Below are positions 24,700 to 33,713 of a DNA stretch of 64,000 nucleotides, piece by piece (the stretch's first letter is position 1; each line of letters opens with the position of its first letter). The stretch comes from Phytohabitans sp037414955. GTDB taxonomy: Bacteria; Actinomycetota; Actinomycetes; Mycobacteriales; Micromonosporaceae. Location: contig JBBEWH010000086.1 in NCBI GenBank assembly GCA_037414955.1, positions 77,538 through 141,537 on the forward strand, given 5' to 3'. Both the position numbers and the translations under genes were made by a program. The notes beneath the pieces are model-generated. The model saw only the letters and a list, made by a program, of their open reading frames with translations, did no database searches and had not been told where the DNA came from.

Positions 24700-24963
24700 C
24701 GCCGCCACCCGTTCACCCCGGCTGCGCTATGGCGGCGACGCGACCCGAACTGGCGCGACGCGGTCATCCAGGCATGGGGCTTCGACGGCCAGTTCTACGG
24801 CGCCACCGTGGGTAACGATGCAGCACGCGTTCGCTGGTTCGCCCTAGACGGTCCAGACACCCTCGACAATGGCCTGGCCGTGTGGCACTGCACCACCAAG
24901 CTGTTCGACCGTGGCGTCCTCGGGATCGGCCTCGACATGCGCGTATGCGTCTCGGCCACCTAG
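24700..24963 (+). pseudogene. remnant of an unnamed gene
   Basis: One frame ending at 24963 reads as plausible protein (DPNWRDAVIQAWGFDGQFYG, then VRWFALDGPDTLDNGLAVWH) but has no start with a ribosome-binding site and runs upstream into non-coding-looking sequence. It is probably the 3' end of a decayed gene. The family is unknown. Confidence 0.3.
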
Positions 24964-25265
24964 ACCGCACGTACCAGCGCCGGCCCCGCCCTCTACGACC
25001 TTCATGGCACGCGGCTGCAGGCCCGCCCAGGTACTGCGCTGCCGGCCGCCGACCATCTGACCTGGCATCGGCGCGAAGGTGTTCAAAGGCGACCCGCTCG
25101 CCGCGTAGCCGCTGTTGACGCCGGTGCCAGCCGGCGTGCCAGCTGTGCCGGGCGCAGGAGCGCTGCAGGCAGCGTTGCTGGCCTGGTGGACCACGGTCAT
25201 GGATGCCCGCAGCGTTGGGTGTGGATGATCGATCCGTTCACCGAGGGATTGTGCTGGCGGGCCAA

Positions 25266-26633
25266 TCAGGCGGCGAGGGCTTGATGGAACTCGGCGGTGG
25301 CGGGCAGGTTAGCCCATCGGCCGCAGAGAGTCGCGTCGAGGCTCCTGAGCTCTTTGGCGATGCGGGCTGATCCGGTGGTCTGCGCAACCTGGAGGCATTC
25401 GAGGCCGAGCGTTGCGGCGCGTTCCGGGTCGGGCTGCGCGGTGGCCAGGACGGTGTTCGCGAGTTTGGCGAGTTGGTGGCCTTGGTCGCGGTGCAGGTGC
25501 GCGGGAGTCTGGGCGATCTTGCGTTCGAGGATGGCGACGGCGGTTTCGGCCTGGCCGCAGGCGCGGTAGCCGCTGGCAGACTGCTCTTCGAGGGTGTCCA
25601 GATCGTAGTGGTGCAGGTATACCGGGGCATCGTCATCCACGTCATCGGGGTGGCGGCTGAGCAGGTCCGCGGCGGTGTCCAGATCGGCGCGGAAGTGGTC
25701 GACGTCGCCACGTAGCGCCCACCCGCGGGCCTCTTGCTGGCGGGCCAGGGCGACGAGCTTCGGGCTGGCCGGGCCGGGTACCCTCCGCGCGGCGGCGGCC
25801 AGTTCGATCACGGTGACGGCGTCGTCGTCGAGTAACGCGATGTTGCTCTTGCGCACGAGCATGTAGGCGACCATCTGGTAGTCACCGACGGCCTGCGCCC
25901 ATTGGCTGGCCCGATCGGACCAGTACATCGCCGCGGTGGTATCGCCGGTGTCCTGGTGCAGCCAGCCAGCGAACTCGGCATACTGGGCCAGCAGGCCAAG
26001 TAACGGATCGGCGGTGCCGGGCGAGGCGTGGCGGCGCAGCCCGTCCAGGACCTCGAGCTGGGCGTGGACCGATCCGAGGAGTTGGCGGGGGCCGAGCATC
26101 TTGTCGGCGGTGAAGTGTTCGGCCAGCAGGGCACGGAAGTAGTCCAGGACCTGTGGGTCGACCCGGCGAGGCCCGTGCAGCACCTCGGACACGCGTTCGG
26201 CCTGGTCGAGGTCGGTGATCCCGGCAGGCAGCGCCGCCCGCAAGGCACCACTGGCCAGTAGCTGGGCGAACTCGCGTCGGGATAGGTTCACGTGCACGAT
26301 CCTTCCGTCCGTGGTCCGCAGTTCCACCATCACGCTATCGCCATGGTCGACACGGAACCCGGTAGTGGGAAGAGTCTTCGGTCCCGGGCTGGGTGTGTCG
26401 GGGGCCAGTGACCTCAGCAGGATCAGCAGCCCGCCGGCGCCGAGGGCCGCATCGATGGCCGGCACGTGGTGCGGGTCGATGAGGTGCTCGCCGTTTTCCA
26501 CCCGGGACAGGCGGCTGTAGTCGTAGTGCACCATCTGGTCCAGCGTGCGCAGGGAGAGCCCGGCCTGGGTGCGTAGCTGGCGCAGCGCCAAGCCGAAGAC
26601 CTGCCGCACGGCGTCGCCGCGGCCCGAATCCAT
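25266..26633 (-). CDS. XRE-family regulator with helical repeat C-terminus
   Basis: A 455-residue regulator. The N-terminal helix-turn-helix covers about residues 13-70 (LRQLRTQAGLSLRTLDQMVH, DYSRLSRVENGEHLI). The remaining 370 residues are TPR-like helices with repeats such as YAEFAGWLHQDTGDTTAAMY and DRASQWAQAVGD, a build common to actinomycete regulators next to metabolic gene clusters. The ATG at 26633 was chosen because longer versions add only low-complexity sequence. It diverges from the nucleoside-kinase-like operon starting at 26830, which it may control. Confidence 0.8.
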   Translation of the reverse strand: MDSGRGDAVRQVFGLALRQLRTQAGLSLRTLDQMVHYDYSRLSRVENGEHLIDPHHVPAIDAALGAGGLLILLRSLAPDTPSPGPKTLPTTGFRVDHGDSVMVELRTTDGRIVHVNLSRREFAQLLASGALRAALPAGITDLDQAERVSEVLHGPRRVDPQVLDYFRALLAEHFTADKMLGPRQLLGSVHAQLEVLDGLRRHASPGTADPLLGLLAQYAEFAGWLHQDTGDTTAAMYWSDRASQWAQAVGDYQMVAYMLVRKSNIALLDDDAVTVIELAAAARRVPGPASPKLVALARQQEARGWALRGDVDHFRADLDTAADLLSRHPDDVDDDAPVYLHHYDLDTLEEQSASGYRACGQAETAVAILERKIAQTPAHLHRDQGHQLAKLANTVLATAQPDPERAATLGLECLQVAQTTGSARIAKELRSLDATLCGRWANLPATAEFHQALAA

Positions 26634-26829
26634 GCCTGACTGCCTTCGATCGGTTGTTGCCGATGTTGCCGCAACACCGGACCCGTTCACAACTGGTCTA
26701 TGCCCGGCGACGCTGAGTTGACGGCACCAATCTTGTCGTCCGACGCCGTCCAATGCCGCACTGCGGAGCGCAGCTGCATCGCTGTCCTGCGGTCGCGGAG
26801 CTTCGCGTCGCACCGGAGGTGAATGAACA

Positions 26830-27123
26830 GTGGGTGGGCTGTCTAGGGATGCGTTCGGCGCCTACGCCCGGAAGCAGATCGCCGCGGCGGAGCAGGGCCT
26901 GACCGGGCACAAGGACACCGGCGAAGACGTCTGCACTTGCGGTCGCCCCCAGCCATGCCCGGTCGCGCAGCCGTGCGCCCAGACCCATAACCACTATCGG
27001 GCCAGGCTTGCGCTGCTGGAACAGGCCGTCGTGTTGCCCAGGGTCCGACCGGCGGTCGCATCCATGCCGACGCCGTGCTGGCGGCGGATGATCGCGGCGG
27101 CGGTGATCGGTGGTGGCCGCTGA
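26830..27123 (+). CDS. hypothetical protein, possible metal-binding Cys/His motif
   Basis: A 97-residue protein starting at GTG 26830. The middle contains a Cys/His-rich stretch (VCTCGRPQPCPVAQPCAQTH), which could bind a metal ion. The last 30 residues may be read-through, since the next gene's start overlaps its stop. This overlap suggests translation coupled to the kinase-like gene. No family was recognised. Confidence 0.5.
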   Translation: MGGLSRDAFGAYARKQIAAAEQGLTGHKDTGEDVCTCGRPQPCPVAQPCAQTHNHYRARLALLEQAVVLPRVRPAVASMPTPCWRRMIAAAVIGGGR

Positions 27124-27749
27124 TGCGCGGCCGGTTCATCGTCATCGAAGGACCGACCGGAGTGGGCAAGACGACGCTAGCCAAGCGGCTGGCGGCCACA
27201 CTGGACGCGGCGGCGGTGTTCGATCCGTTCGAGGCCAACCCATTCCTGCCGACACTGCTGACCGCCGGTCCGGCGGCAACGCCGGAATTGGCGTTACGGG
27301 TGGAGTTGACGTTCCTCGCGCTGCGGGTCGCGCAGCTACGCCACATCGACGCGATACTTGCCACCGGCCGTGGTGTGGTCGCCGACTGGGCGATGCTCAA
27401 GCAGCCGATCTTCGCCGCCACCACCCTCGATCTCGCGGACACGACACGCCTGGCCGCCACCGTGCAGCTATGGGCGCATGTCGTGCCCACTCCGGACCTG
27501 CTGATCGGGCTGTCGGCCTCCACCGCGGTCCTGCACGGGCGGGTGCGCCGCCGCGGCCGGGACCTGGAAGCCGGCGTGACCGCCGCACAACTCACCGCCC
27601 TGTCCACCGCATTCGAGGCCGCCTACCGGCAATGGAGCAGCCCGCTGATCCGGGTGGACACCGACACGTTCGACGTCTTCGACAACCACCACCTGTCCAA
27701 GCTGGCCACCCAGGTGCGCCAGCTTCCTGCCCCCATGGAGTTCCGATGA
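27123..27749 (+). CDS. deoxynucleoside/thymidylate kinase-like P-loop protein
   Basis: A 208-residue kinase. The P-loop is clear (FIVIEGPTGVGKTTLAKRLA, about residues 5-24). A DRY/ERS-like region is replaced by RGVVADWAMLKQPIFA near residue 82, which fits deoxynucleoside kinases of the dCK/dGK type better than thymidylate kinase. A lid-like arginine segment follows (GRVRRRGRDLE). The start overlaps the preceding stop, and the following dehydrogenase start overlaps its own stop (ATGA at 27746-27749), so the three genes form an operon. It probably phosphorylates a nucleoside or an analogous small molecule. Confidence 0.7.
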   Translation: MRGRFIVIEGPTGVGKTTLAKRLAATLDAAAVFDPFEANPFLPTLLTAGPAATPELALRVELTFLALRVAQLRHIDAILATGRGVVADWAMLKQPIFAATTLDLADTTRLAATVQLWAHVVPTPDLLIGLSASTAVLHGRVRRRGRDLEAGVTAAQLTALSTAFEAAYRQWSSPLIRVDTDTFDVFDNHHLSKLATQVRQLPAPMEFR

Positions 27750-28840
27750 GGCAACCCACCCCCAAACCCACCATCGACCGCACGGCAACGGCCGGGCCGC
27801 CCTGCCGGCGACTGCTGCTGATCACCGGCGCCGGCACCGTCGAGTTGATCTCAGAGCACTTGCCACCGCTGGGCGCACACGACGTCTATGCCCGCACCGT
27901 GATGTCCGGGATCAGCCACGGCACCGAGATCGCTTGGCTCACGGGTGCGGCGGCGGCGCTGCACCGCAGCTGGGACACTAGCCGGCGGTTCTACCGTGAC
28001 GGGCCGGGACGGGACTTCCCGGTCGCGCCCGGCTATGAATCCATCGCCCGGATCGCCCAGGTCGGCCCGGCCGTTACCACGGTCAAGGTCGGAGATCTGG
28101 TCGCGGTCGACGCGCCGCACGCCGACGGACACCTACTCACCGAGTCCACCGCAGCAGCCGGGCTACTGCCCGCTGCGGTGGATCCGCAGCGGGCGGTGTT
28201 CTTCACCCTCGCCCGGGTCGCACTCGGCGGCGTCCACGACGCGGCCCTGTCGGTGGGCGACACCGTAGTGGTCCTCGGCCTGGGCACGGTCGGGTTGCTG
28301 ACCACGCAGATGGCCCGCCACGCCGGTGCGACGGTCATCGGCGTGGACCGTTACCCACTGCGCACGGCGGCGGCCGAAGCCCTGGGGATCACCGCCGTGC
28401 TCGCCGAGCCCAACGTCGACGCCGCAGCCAGGGTCCGCGATCTGGTCGGTGCGGCGGGGGCGGACGCGGCGATCGAAGCGTCCGGCTCATACCTCGGGTT
28501 GCACGAGGCGATCCGCTGCCTGCGCGTTGGCGGCCGGGTGGCCACCGTCGCCTCCTACCACGGCGATCAGCCAGGACTACGGCTGGGCGAGGAGTACCAC
28601 CGCAACCGGATCACCCTCATCTCCTCGATGACCGTCAACGGCTGCCCGCAGCGCAGCCACCCCGCCTGGACACTGGACCGCCTCAACACCGCCGCCCGGC
28701 GTTTCATCACCGACGGCGTGGTGCGCACCGACGGATTGATCACCCACCGGATCCCGTTCGCGCAGGCCGCCGCCGCATACGCGCTGATCACCGACACGCC
28801 CCAGGACACGATCAAGGTGGTGCTCACCTATGACAACTGA
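27746..28840 (+). CDS. medium-chain alcohol dehydrogenase-like oxidoreductase
   Basis: A 364-residue member of the medium-chain dehydrogenase/reductase superfamily. The N-terminal GroES-like part contains VMSGISHGTEIAWLTG and VAPGYESIARIAQVG. The NAD(P)-binding Rossmann motif is VVVLGLGTVGLLTTQMARHA (about residues 174-193). The usual catalytic-zinc Cys and His pattern is not evident in the N-terminal part, so it may be a non-zinc or unusual member. The start overlaps the kinase stop, and the DegT gene starts within its last codons, so it belongs to the same operon. Confidence 0.8.
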   Translation: MRQPTPKPTIDRTATAGPPCRRLLLITGAGTVELISEHLPPLGAHDVYARTVMSGISHGTEIAWLTGAAAALHRSWDTSRRFYRDGPGRDFPVAPGYESIARIAQVGPAVTTVKVGDLVAVDAPHADGHLLTESTAAAGLLPAAVDPQRAVFFTLARVALGGVHDAALSVGDTVVVLGLGTVGLLTTQMARHAGATVIGVDRYPLRTAAAEALGITAVLAEPNVDAAARVRDLVGAAGADAAIEASGSYLGLHEAIRCLRVGGRVATVASYHGDQPGLRLGEEYHRNRITLISSMTVNGCPQRSHPAWTLDRLNTAARRFITDGVVRTDGLITHRIPFAQAAAAYALITDTPQDTIKVVLTYDN

Positions 28841-29957
28841 CCTGATCTTCGACCCGACCCACCCGGTCGACGACCGCTACCGCCCACCCGCCTGCGGAGA
28901 ACTGGACGAGATCGCCGGGCTGATGGCCGACGGTCGGCTCTCTGGCGGCGCACCGGTCCTGGCCGCCTACGAGCAGGCCCTCACCACCTGGTTCGGCACC
29001 GCGCGGGCGGTCGCGGTCAACTCCGGCAGCTCCGCCCTGCACGCCACCCTCGCCGCACTGGACGTGAAGCCGGGCAGCGAGGTGCTGGTGCCGGCGACCG
29101 CCCCACTGCCCACCGCGATGCCGATCCTGACCCGCGGCGCCACCCCAGTCATCGTGGACACCCTGCCCAACTCCCTCGCCATGGATCCCTGCGATGTCGA
29201 ACGCAAACTCACTTCTCGCACGCGGGCAGCGATCGTGCTGCCGTTGTGGGGCTACCCCAACAACGACCACCAGACCACAACGCTGCTGGCCGCCGCCGGG
29301 GTGCCGGTGGTCGAGGACGCCTGCCAGGCCCACACGGCACGATGATCCACGGCCGGCACGCGGGCACCCTCGGCGTCGTCGGATGCTTCTCTACCCATGA
29401 CCGCAAGCTACTGTCCACCGGCGAGGGCGGGTTCGTGCTCACTAACGATGACGAATTGGCCGAGCGGATCGACTTCTACACCCACCTCGGCCACCTCAAA
29501 GGGCAGGTCCACGGTGTCAACTACAAACTCGCCGCACCCCTGGCCGCGATCGGACTACAGCGACTGACCCGGCTGCAAGATCAGCTGGACGCACGGCGAC
29601 GCAACGCCCGCCGCATCCTCGAAAGCCCTACCCACCAACGGGAACCTGCGTGAACTCAATTACGACCCGCAGGATCAGCCCAACTACTACAACCTCGTCC
29701 TCACCGCCGACAACCACCAGCCGGAAATCGGACAAGCACTATCAGCGCTCGGATTGCCGCCGGACTCGGCCCGCTACGGCTACCGACCCCTCTACCAACA
29801 GCCGATCTTCGCCGCCCACGCCTCCGCCTGCCCAAACGCAGAAGCGCTCGCCACATCCGCCTTCCAACTCCCGGTTCACCCAGGCTTGCCGGAAGCGACC
29901 GTAGTGTGGATGGCCGCACGCGTCGCCGCTCTCGCCCGCGAAGGAACCAGATCATGA
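28830..29957 (+). pseudogene. DegT/DnrJ/EryC1-family aminotransferase, frameshifted
   Basis: The three segments together make a full-length PLP-dependent sugar-aminotransferase-type protein. Segment one (28830-29335) has the N-terminal AVNSGSSALHATLAAL motif and VVEDACQAH. Segment two (about 29336-29640, another frame) has the PLP-lysine region CFSTHDRKLLSTGEGGFVLT. Segment three (29640-29957) returns to the first frame with YYNLVLTADNHQPEIG and a C-terminal end. The first break looks like a duplicated AC (cacAC|ggc) near 29336; a further single-base change near 29620-29640 restores the frame. It is either a recent pseudogene or carries sequencing errors. Its ending overlaps the NUDIX start. 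Confidence 0.8.
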
Positions 29958-30430
29958 CAAGTATCCGCCACTTCACCGCCTCGGCGATCGTCTTCGACGA
30001 CGACCAGCGGGTCCTGCTGGTGCACCACAACAAGGTCGGCCTGTGGCTCTACCCCGGCGGACACATCGACCCCAACGAGGACCCGGCTCAGGCCGCCCAG
30101 CGAGAGGTGCTGGAAGAGACCGGCATCCACACCCAGGTAATCGGCAATCAGCTGTTCACCCACTCGGCCGTCACCACTCACGCCCCGCCCTACACGATCA
30201 TCGAGATGGACGTGGCCGACACCAAAGTCGGCCCGCACCGACACATCGACCTGGTCTACGTGCTCCGGGCCGCCTCCGGTGAACTCGCCGCACAACTCGA
30301 CGAAGTCGGCGGTGTCCAATGGGTACCACTCGCCGAACTGCCGGGACTGGACACGCCGCCAGAACTCCCCGACCTCGTCACCGAAGCCGCGAACTGGGCC
30401 AAGACACACTGGCCAGTCGACGCACCGTGA
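29954..30430 (+). CDS. NUDIX hydrolase
   Basis: A 158-residue NUDIX-fold hydrolase. The NUDIX box is intact: GGHIDPNEDPAQAAQREV followed by LEETGI (about residues 36-59), with the REVLEETG metal-binding glutamates. Such enzymes cleave nucleoside diphosphates linked to another moiety, using Mg2+. ATG 29954 overlaps the stop of the DegT frame, so it belongs to the kinase/dehydrogenase/DegT operon. The substrate is probably a nucleotide-linked intermediate or damaged nucleotide; this is inferred from the family and neighbours. Confidence 0.85.
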   Translation: MTSIRHFTASAIVFDDDQRVLLVHHNKVGLWLYPGGHIDPNEDPAQAAQREVLEETGIHTQVIGNQLFTHSAVTTHAPPYTIIEMDVADTKVGPHRHIDLVYVLRAASGELAAQLDEVGGVQWVPLAELPGLDTPPELPDLVTEAANWAKTHWPVDAP

Positions 30431-30489
30431 CGTTGGTTGACCTCCGCCACGCTTGACGTGGTCGGGCACAGCTCAGGCAGTCTCGCTAG

Positions 30490-30849
30490 CAACTGGCCGG
30501 CATCGCGACCAACGACGCGGTTCGGGCGCAGATGGCCGAGCAAGCGCTTCTGGGCTGCCTCACTGACGAGCACCAGCTTGGCCAGCTCACCGACGTCGGC
30601 CTGTGCCACGGCTGGGCCGGGCTGGTCCACACCGCTCGCCGCGCCGCCGCCGATGCCGCAACCCCCGGCCTCGCCCCGGCTGCCGCCACGGCGAACAGCC
30701 GTATGCGCGAGTACCTGCGCAACCACGGCCCGCCCGCCGATGACAGCCTCCTGCTCGGACAGGCAGGAGTGCTGCTGGTCGACACCACCGACCACAGTGC
30801 AGCGTCGTCCACACCACCGCGTTGGGACGCCTGCCTACTTGTCGGCTAA
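30490..30849 (+). pseudogene. LanC-like lanthionine cyclase, C-terminal remnant
   Basis: The frame encodes the end of a LanC-like cyclase: DVGLCHGWAGLVHTARRAA carries the zinc-ligand Cys-His pair of the CHG motif, followed by a GQAGVLLVDT segment and a final WDACLLVG. An in-frame TAG at 30487 and the absence of the larger N-terminal part show that it is truncated. In intact clusters LanC forms thioether rings in lanthipeptides. The methyltransferase that follows is of a type found with such clusters, so a lanthipeptide locus probably decayed here. Confidence 0.65.
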
Positions 30850-30916
30850 ACCCCGCACCGACACATGTCCGGCGCGCCGCACCGCCGCCGCTAGATCATC
30901 GGGATAGAGGGACATC

Positions 30917-32134
30917 ATGAACACCGCCACCGGAACCCCCAGCGAGGCCCTGCGTGCCCGCATGGTCGAACGCATCCTCGCCGAGCAGCAACTGGCACCC
31001 GCAGTCGAAGCTGCGCTGCGCAGCGTCGAGCGCCACCGGTACGTGCCCCAGACGTCCCTCGACGACGCCTACGCCGAGAAGGCAGTCATCACGCACACCG
31101 CCCCCGACGGCACCCACCTCAGCTGCGCGTCCGGGCCCCGCATCGTGGCCGCCATGCTCGACGCGCTCGACGTCCACGCCGGCCACCGCATCCTGGAGAT
31201 CGGCGCCGGCACCGGCTACAACGCCGCCCTCCTCGCCACCCTCACCGGCCCGACCGGGACAATCACCACCGTCGACATCGACCCCGATGTCACCGCCAAC
31301 GCTCGCCGCAACCTCGACGACACCGGCTTCTCCGCGGTCACCGTAATCACTCGTGACGGCGCGCAAGGCGCACCCGAGCACGCCCCGTACGACCGGATCA
31401 TTGTCACCGTCGCCGCCTGGGACCTGCCCCACACCTGGTGGAACCAGCTCCGACCCGGCGGCCGGCTCGTCGTCCCCCTGCGCTGGCGCGGCACCACCAG
31501 CGCAGTGGCCTTCGTCAAGCGCGACACTCGTTGGGAGTCCGACTGGGTCTACCTGTGCGGGTTCGTGCCGATGATCGGCCAACCCGGTGAACAGAGCGCC
31601 ACCATCGACGCCGACCGCTTGGTCACCCTCCACTACGACGTCGACCAGCCCATTGACGTCAACGCGCTGCGAGGCGTCCTGGAACGCGAGAAGACCAGCC
31701 TGTGGGCGCAAGCCACCGTCCACGCCGAGGAACCCTTCGACCGGATCTGGGTTCGCCTGACCGCCGTCGACGACGGCACGGTCCGCATCCAAGCCGACCA
31801 GCGGGCGGTCGCCGCCGGCCTCTGCACACCCGCGATCCCCGTCCGTTCCCCTGCAATCGCCGAAGGCGACTCCCTCGCCTACTTCACCATCCGTCGCCTC
31901 GACGGAACACCGGCACGCTGGCAGCTCGGCGCCATCGGACATGGACCCGCCGGCCGCCAACTCGCGCAGCGCATCCTCGACCAGATCAACATCTGGGACC
32001 ACGACCGTACCGCCGACCCTCAACTATTCGCCTACCCGACCACCGTCCCGGTACCTACGGACCACGAGAGCGACAAGGTGATCGAGAAGCCAAGCATCCG
32101 GCTGGTGCTCCACTACCAAAGCCCCAGGACGTAA
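30917..32134 (+). CDS. protein-L-isoaspartate O-methyltransferase-like enzyme (FxLD lanthipeptide type)
   Basis: A 405-residue protein with an N-terminal PCMT-like SAM-dependent methyltransferase domain: ILEIGAGTGYNAALLATL (motif I, about residues 94-111), and IIVTVAAWDLPHTWWNQL with LRPGGRLVVPL (motifs II-III). The extra 170-residue C-terminal part is the arrangement seen in methyltransferases of actinobacterial FxLD/LanC clusters, which modify aspartate in the peptide. ATG 30917 follows GAGGGAC. A truncated lanC lies just upstream, and no precursor peptide or LanB gene was found, so the enzyme may now be without its partner. Confidence 0.75.
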   Translation: MNTATGTPSEALRARMVERILAEQQLAPAVEAALRSVERHRYVPQTSLDDAYAEKAVITHTAPDGTHLSCASGPRIVAAMLDALDVHAGHRILEIGAGTGYNAALLATLTGPTGTITTVDIDPDVTANARRNLDDTGFSAVTVITRDGAQGAPEHAPYDRIIVTVAAWDLPHTWWNQLRPGGRLVVPLRWRGTTSAVAFVKRDTRWESDWVYLCGFVPMIGQPGEQSATIDADRLVTLHYDVDQPIDVNALRGVLEREKTSLWAQATVHAEEPFDRIWVRLTAVDDGTVRIQADQRAVAAGLCTPAIPVRSPAIAEGDSLAYFTIRRLDGTPARWQLGAIGHGPAGRQLAQRILDQINIWDHDRTADPQLFAYPTTVPVPTDHESDKVIEKPSIRLVLHYQSPRT

Positions 32135-32285
32135 ATCTTCAACCGATCATCGAGAAGGCCCTTCTGGAACCCGGTCTACAGGCCTCCAGCATTTCTCCCG
32201 CCCGAGTATCAGGGTTTGGCTGCCGAACCTCGCTTGCCCGCCTCAGAGCCGTTACATTTCGCAGTGGAGCCTATGGGAGGACACG

Positions 32286-33713
32286 GTGCGGTCGGCAGAA
32301 AGATCATGGTGGACCGAGGGCGTATTCGAGGGACGCCCGGTCCGCCACCTGCTCGCCAAACATGACATCGGCGCGGTCTTTCGCTTCCTTAAAACACGTG
32401 GTTGGAGCCGCGCCGCTATTGCCGCGGCCACAGGGCTGAGCGAGACCCGGGTTCGCGCGGTTGCACAGGGCAAACAGCAGATCGCTTCGTACGACGTGCT
32501 TGCGAGGATCGCCGCCGGGCTCAATATCGAGCGAGGCCTACTAGGCCTGGCATACCTCGACAACGCAGGCGACGTGGTCCGGTCATCGCCCACGCAGCAG
32601 GGCGAGGACGGCTTCGCCTCGCTGCCAGCGTCCGGCCCAGCAGACCGCAACGTCTCAGATCGACAGCCGGCTCGTCCGGCGACCGCTGATGACAAGCGCC
32701 GGTCGTTGCTGAGTGCTGTTGCCCTGCTTGTCGCTACCTCCGGATTCCTTGGCGGTGCCGAGCCAACTCGCACCCGCCGGCTCGGCGCAAGCGACGTGGC
32801 CCGGCTCGACGCCATCCTGGCGCTGTACCGGTCGATGGACTCCGAGGTCGGCAGTGGCGCTCTCTGGCCCGAGGTGGCCCACCTGGCCGAGTCCGCCTCT
32901 GCCCTGCTGGATCCGTCACGATACTCGTGCGCCAATAGCCTGAAGCCTCGCCTGCTCGCCTCGGTCGCAGCCACCCGACAACTCGCCGGATGGATGGCCT
33001 TCGACTCCGGACGGCACAGCGATGCCCAACGGCACCTGCTGGTCGCTGAACGCACCGCCGTCTCTTCCGGAGACATGCTGCTGGCCGCCCACGTGCGTTA
33101 CGCCCAGGCGCGCCAGTTCCAACATCTTCACCATCACCGCGACGCGATCGATACCGTCCGGCTGGCGCATGACCACATGGGAACGGCCGCGACGCCCGCG
33201 ATTAGCGCCCGTCTCTACGGAACCGAGGCCACCTCCCTCGCTGCACTCGGCGATGCCCGAACGGCTCAGGCGATGCTGACACGAGCCTGGGAGGCCTTCG
33301 ACCGGATCAAGCCCGACCGGGAACCGGAGTGGATCCGCTTCTACGACCATGGTGAGCTGCCTGCCGAGCATGCGGCGACGTACCGGGAATTGGCTCGTCG
33401 TGATCGGGGCGGTCCGCACGGGGCTGGCGCGGCCCAGTACTACACCGACGCTGTCGCGGCCTTCGGACCGCAGCAGGCCCGCAGCAGCGTCCTGAACGAG
33501 GTGGGCCTGTGTGGTGCGCTGTTCCTCGCCGACCAACCCGACCGAGCGGTCGCGGTAGGAGAACAGGCCCTCCACCACGCCAGCCACCTCACCTCGCGCC
33601 GCGTGTTCGACCGCATCCGCAGTCTGCGCGTGGATTTCGCTGGCCACCTCACTTTGCCGGACGTCGCGGCCTTCTCCCGGAAGATTGCCAGCCTTGCAAC
33701 GACACGAGCATGA
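32286..33713 (+). CDS. HTH transcriptional regulator, paralogue of the 19174 gene
   Basis: A 475-residue regulator. GTG 32286 follows GGGAGGACAC. The N-terminal domain closely matches the one at 19174 (both begin with ...ERSWWT[D/E]G[I/V]FEGR and share FRFLKTRGWSRAAIA and QGKQQIASYDVL). The C-terminal part is helical with TPR-like repeats but clearly diverged, suggesting a different signal. Its stop overlaps the ATG of the phosphotransferase gene (ATGA at 33710-33713), so the two are co-translated. Confidence 0.8.
   Translation: MRSAERSWWTEGVFEGRPVRHLLAKHDIGAVFRFLKTRGWSRAAIAAATGLSETRVRAVAQGKQQIASYDVLARIAAGLNIERGLLGLAYLDNAGDVVRSSPTQQGEDGFASLPASGPADRNVSDRQPARPATADDKRRSLLSAVALLVATSGFLGGAEPTRTRRLGASDVARLDAILALYRSMDSEVGSGALWPEVAHLAESASALLDPSRYSCANSLKPRLLASVAATRQLAGWMAFDSGRHSDAQRHLLVAERTAVSSGDMLLAAHVRYAQARQFQHLHHHRDAIDTVRLAHDHMGTAATPAISARLYGTEATSLAALGDARTAQAMLTRAWEAFDRIKPDREPEWIRFYDHGELPAEHAATYRELARRDRGGPHGAGAAQYYTDAVAAFGPQQARSSVLNEVGLCGALFLADQPDRAVAVGEQALHHASHLTSRRVFDRIRSLRVDFAGHLTLPDVAAFSRKIASLATTRA

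Noticed and set aside
28830..29345. A short independent gene ending at 29345
   Set aside because: The sequence continues as a normal DegT protein in another frame, so it is the first part of a broken gene.
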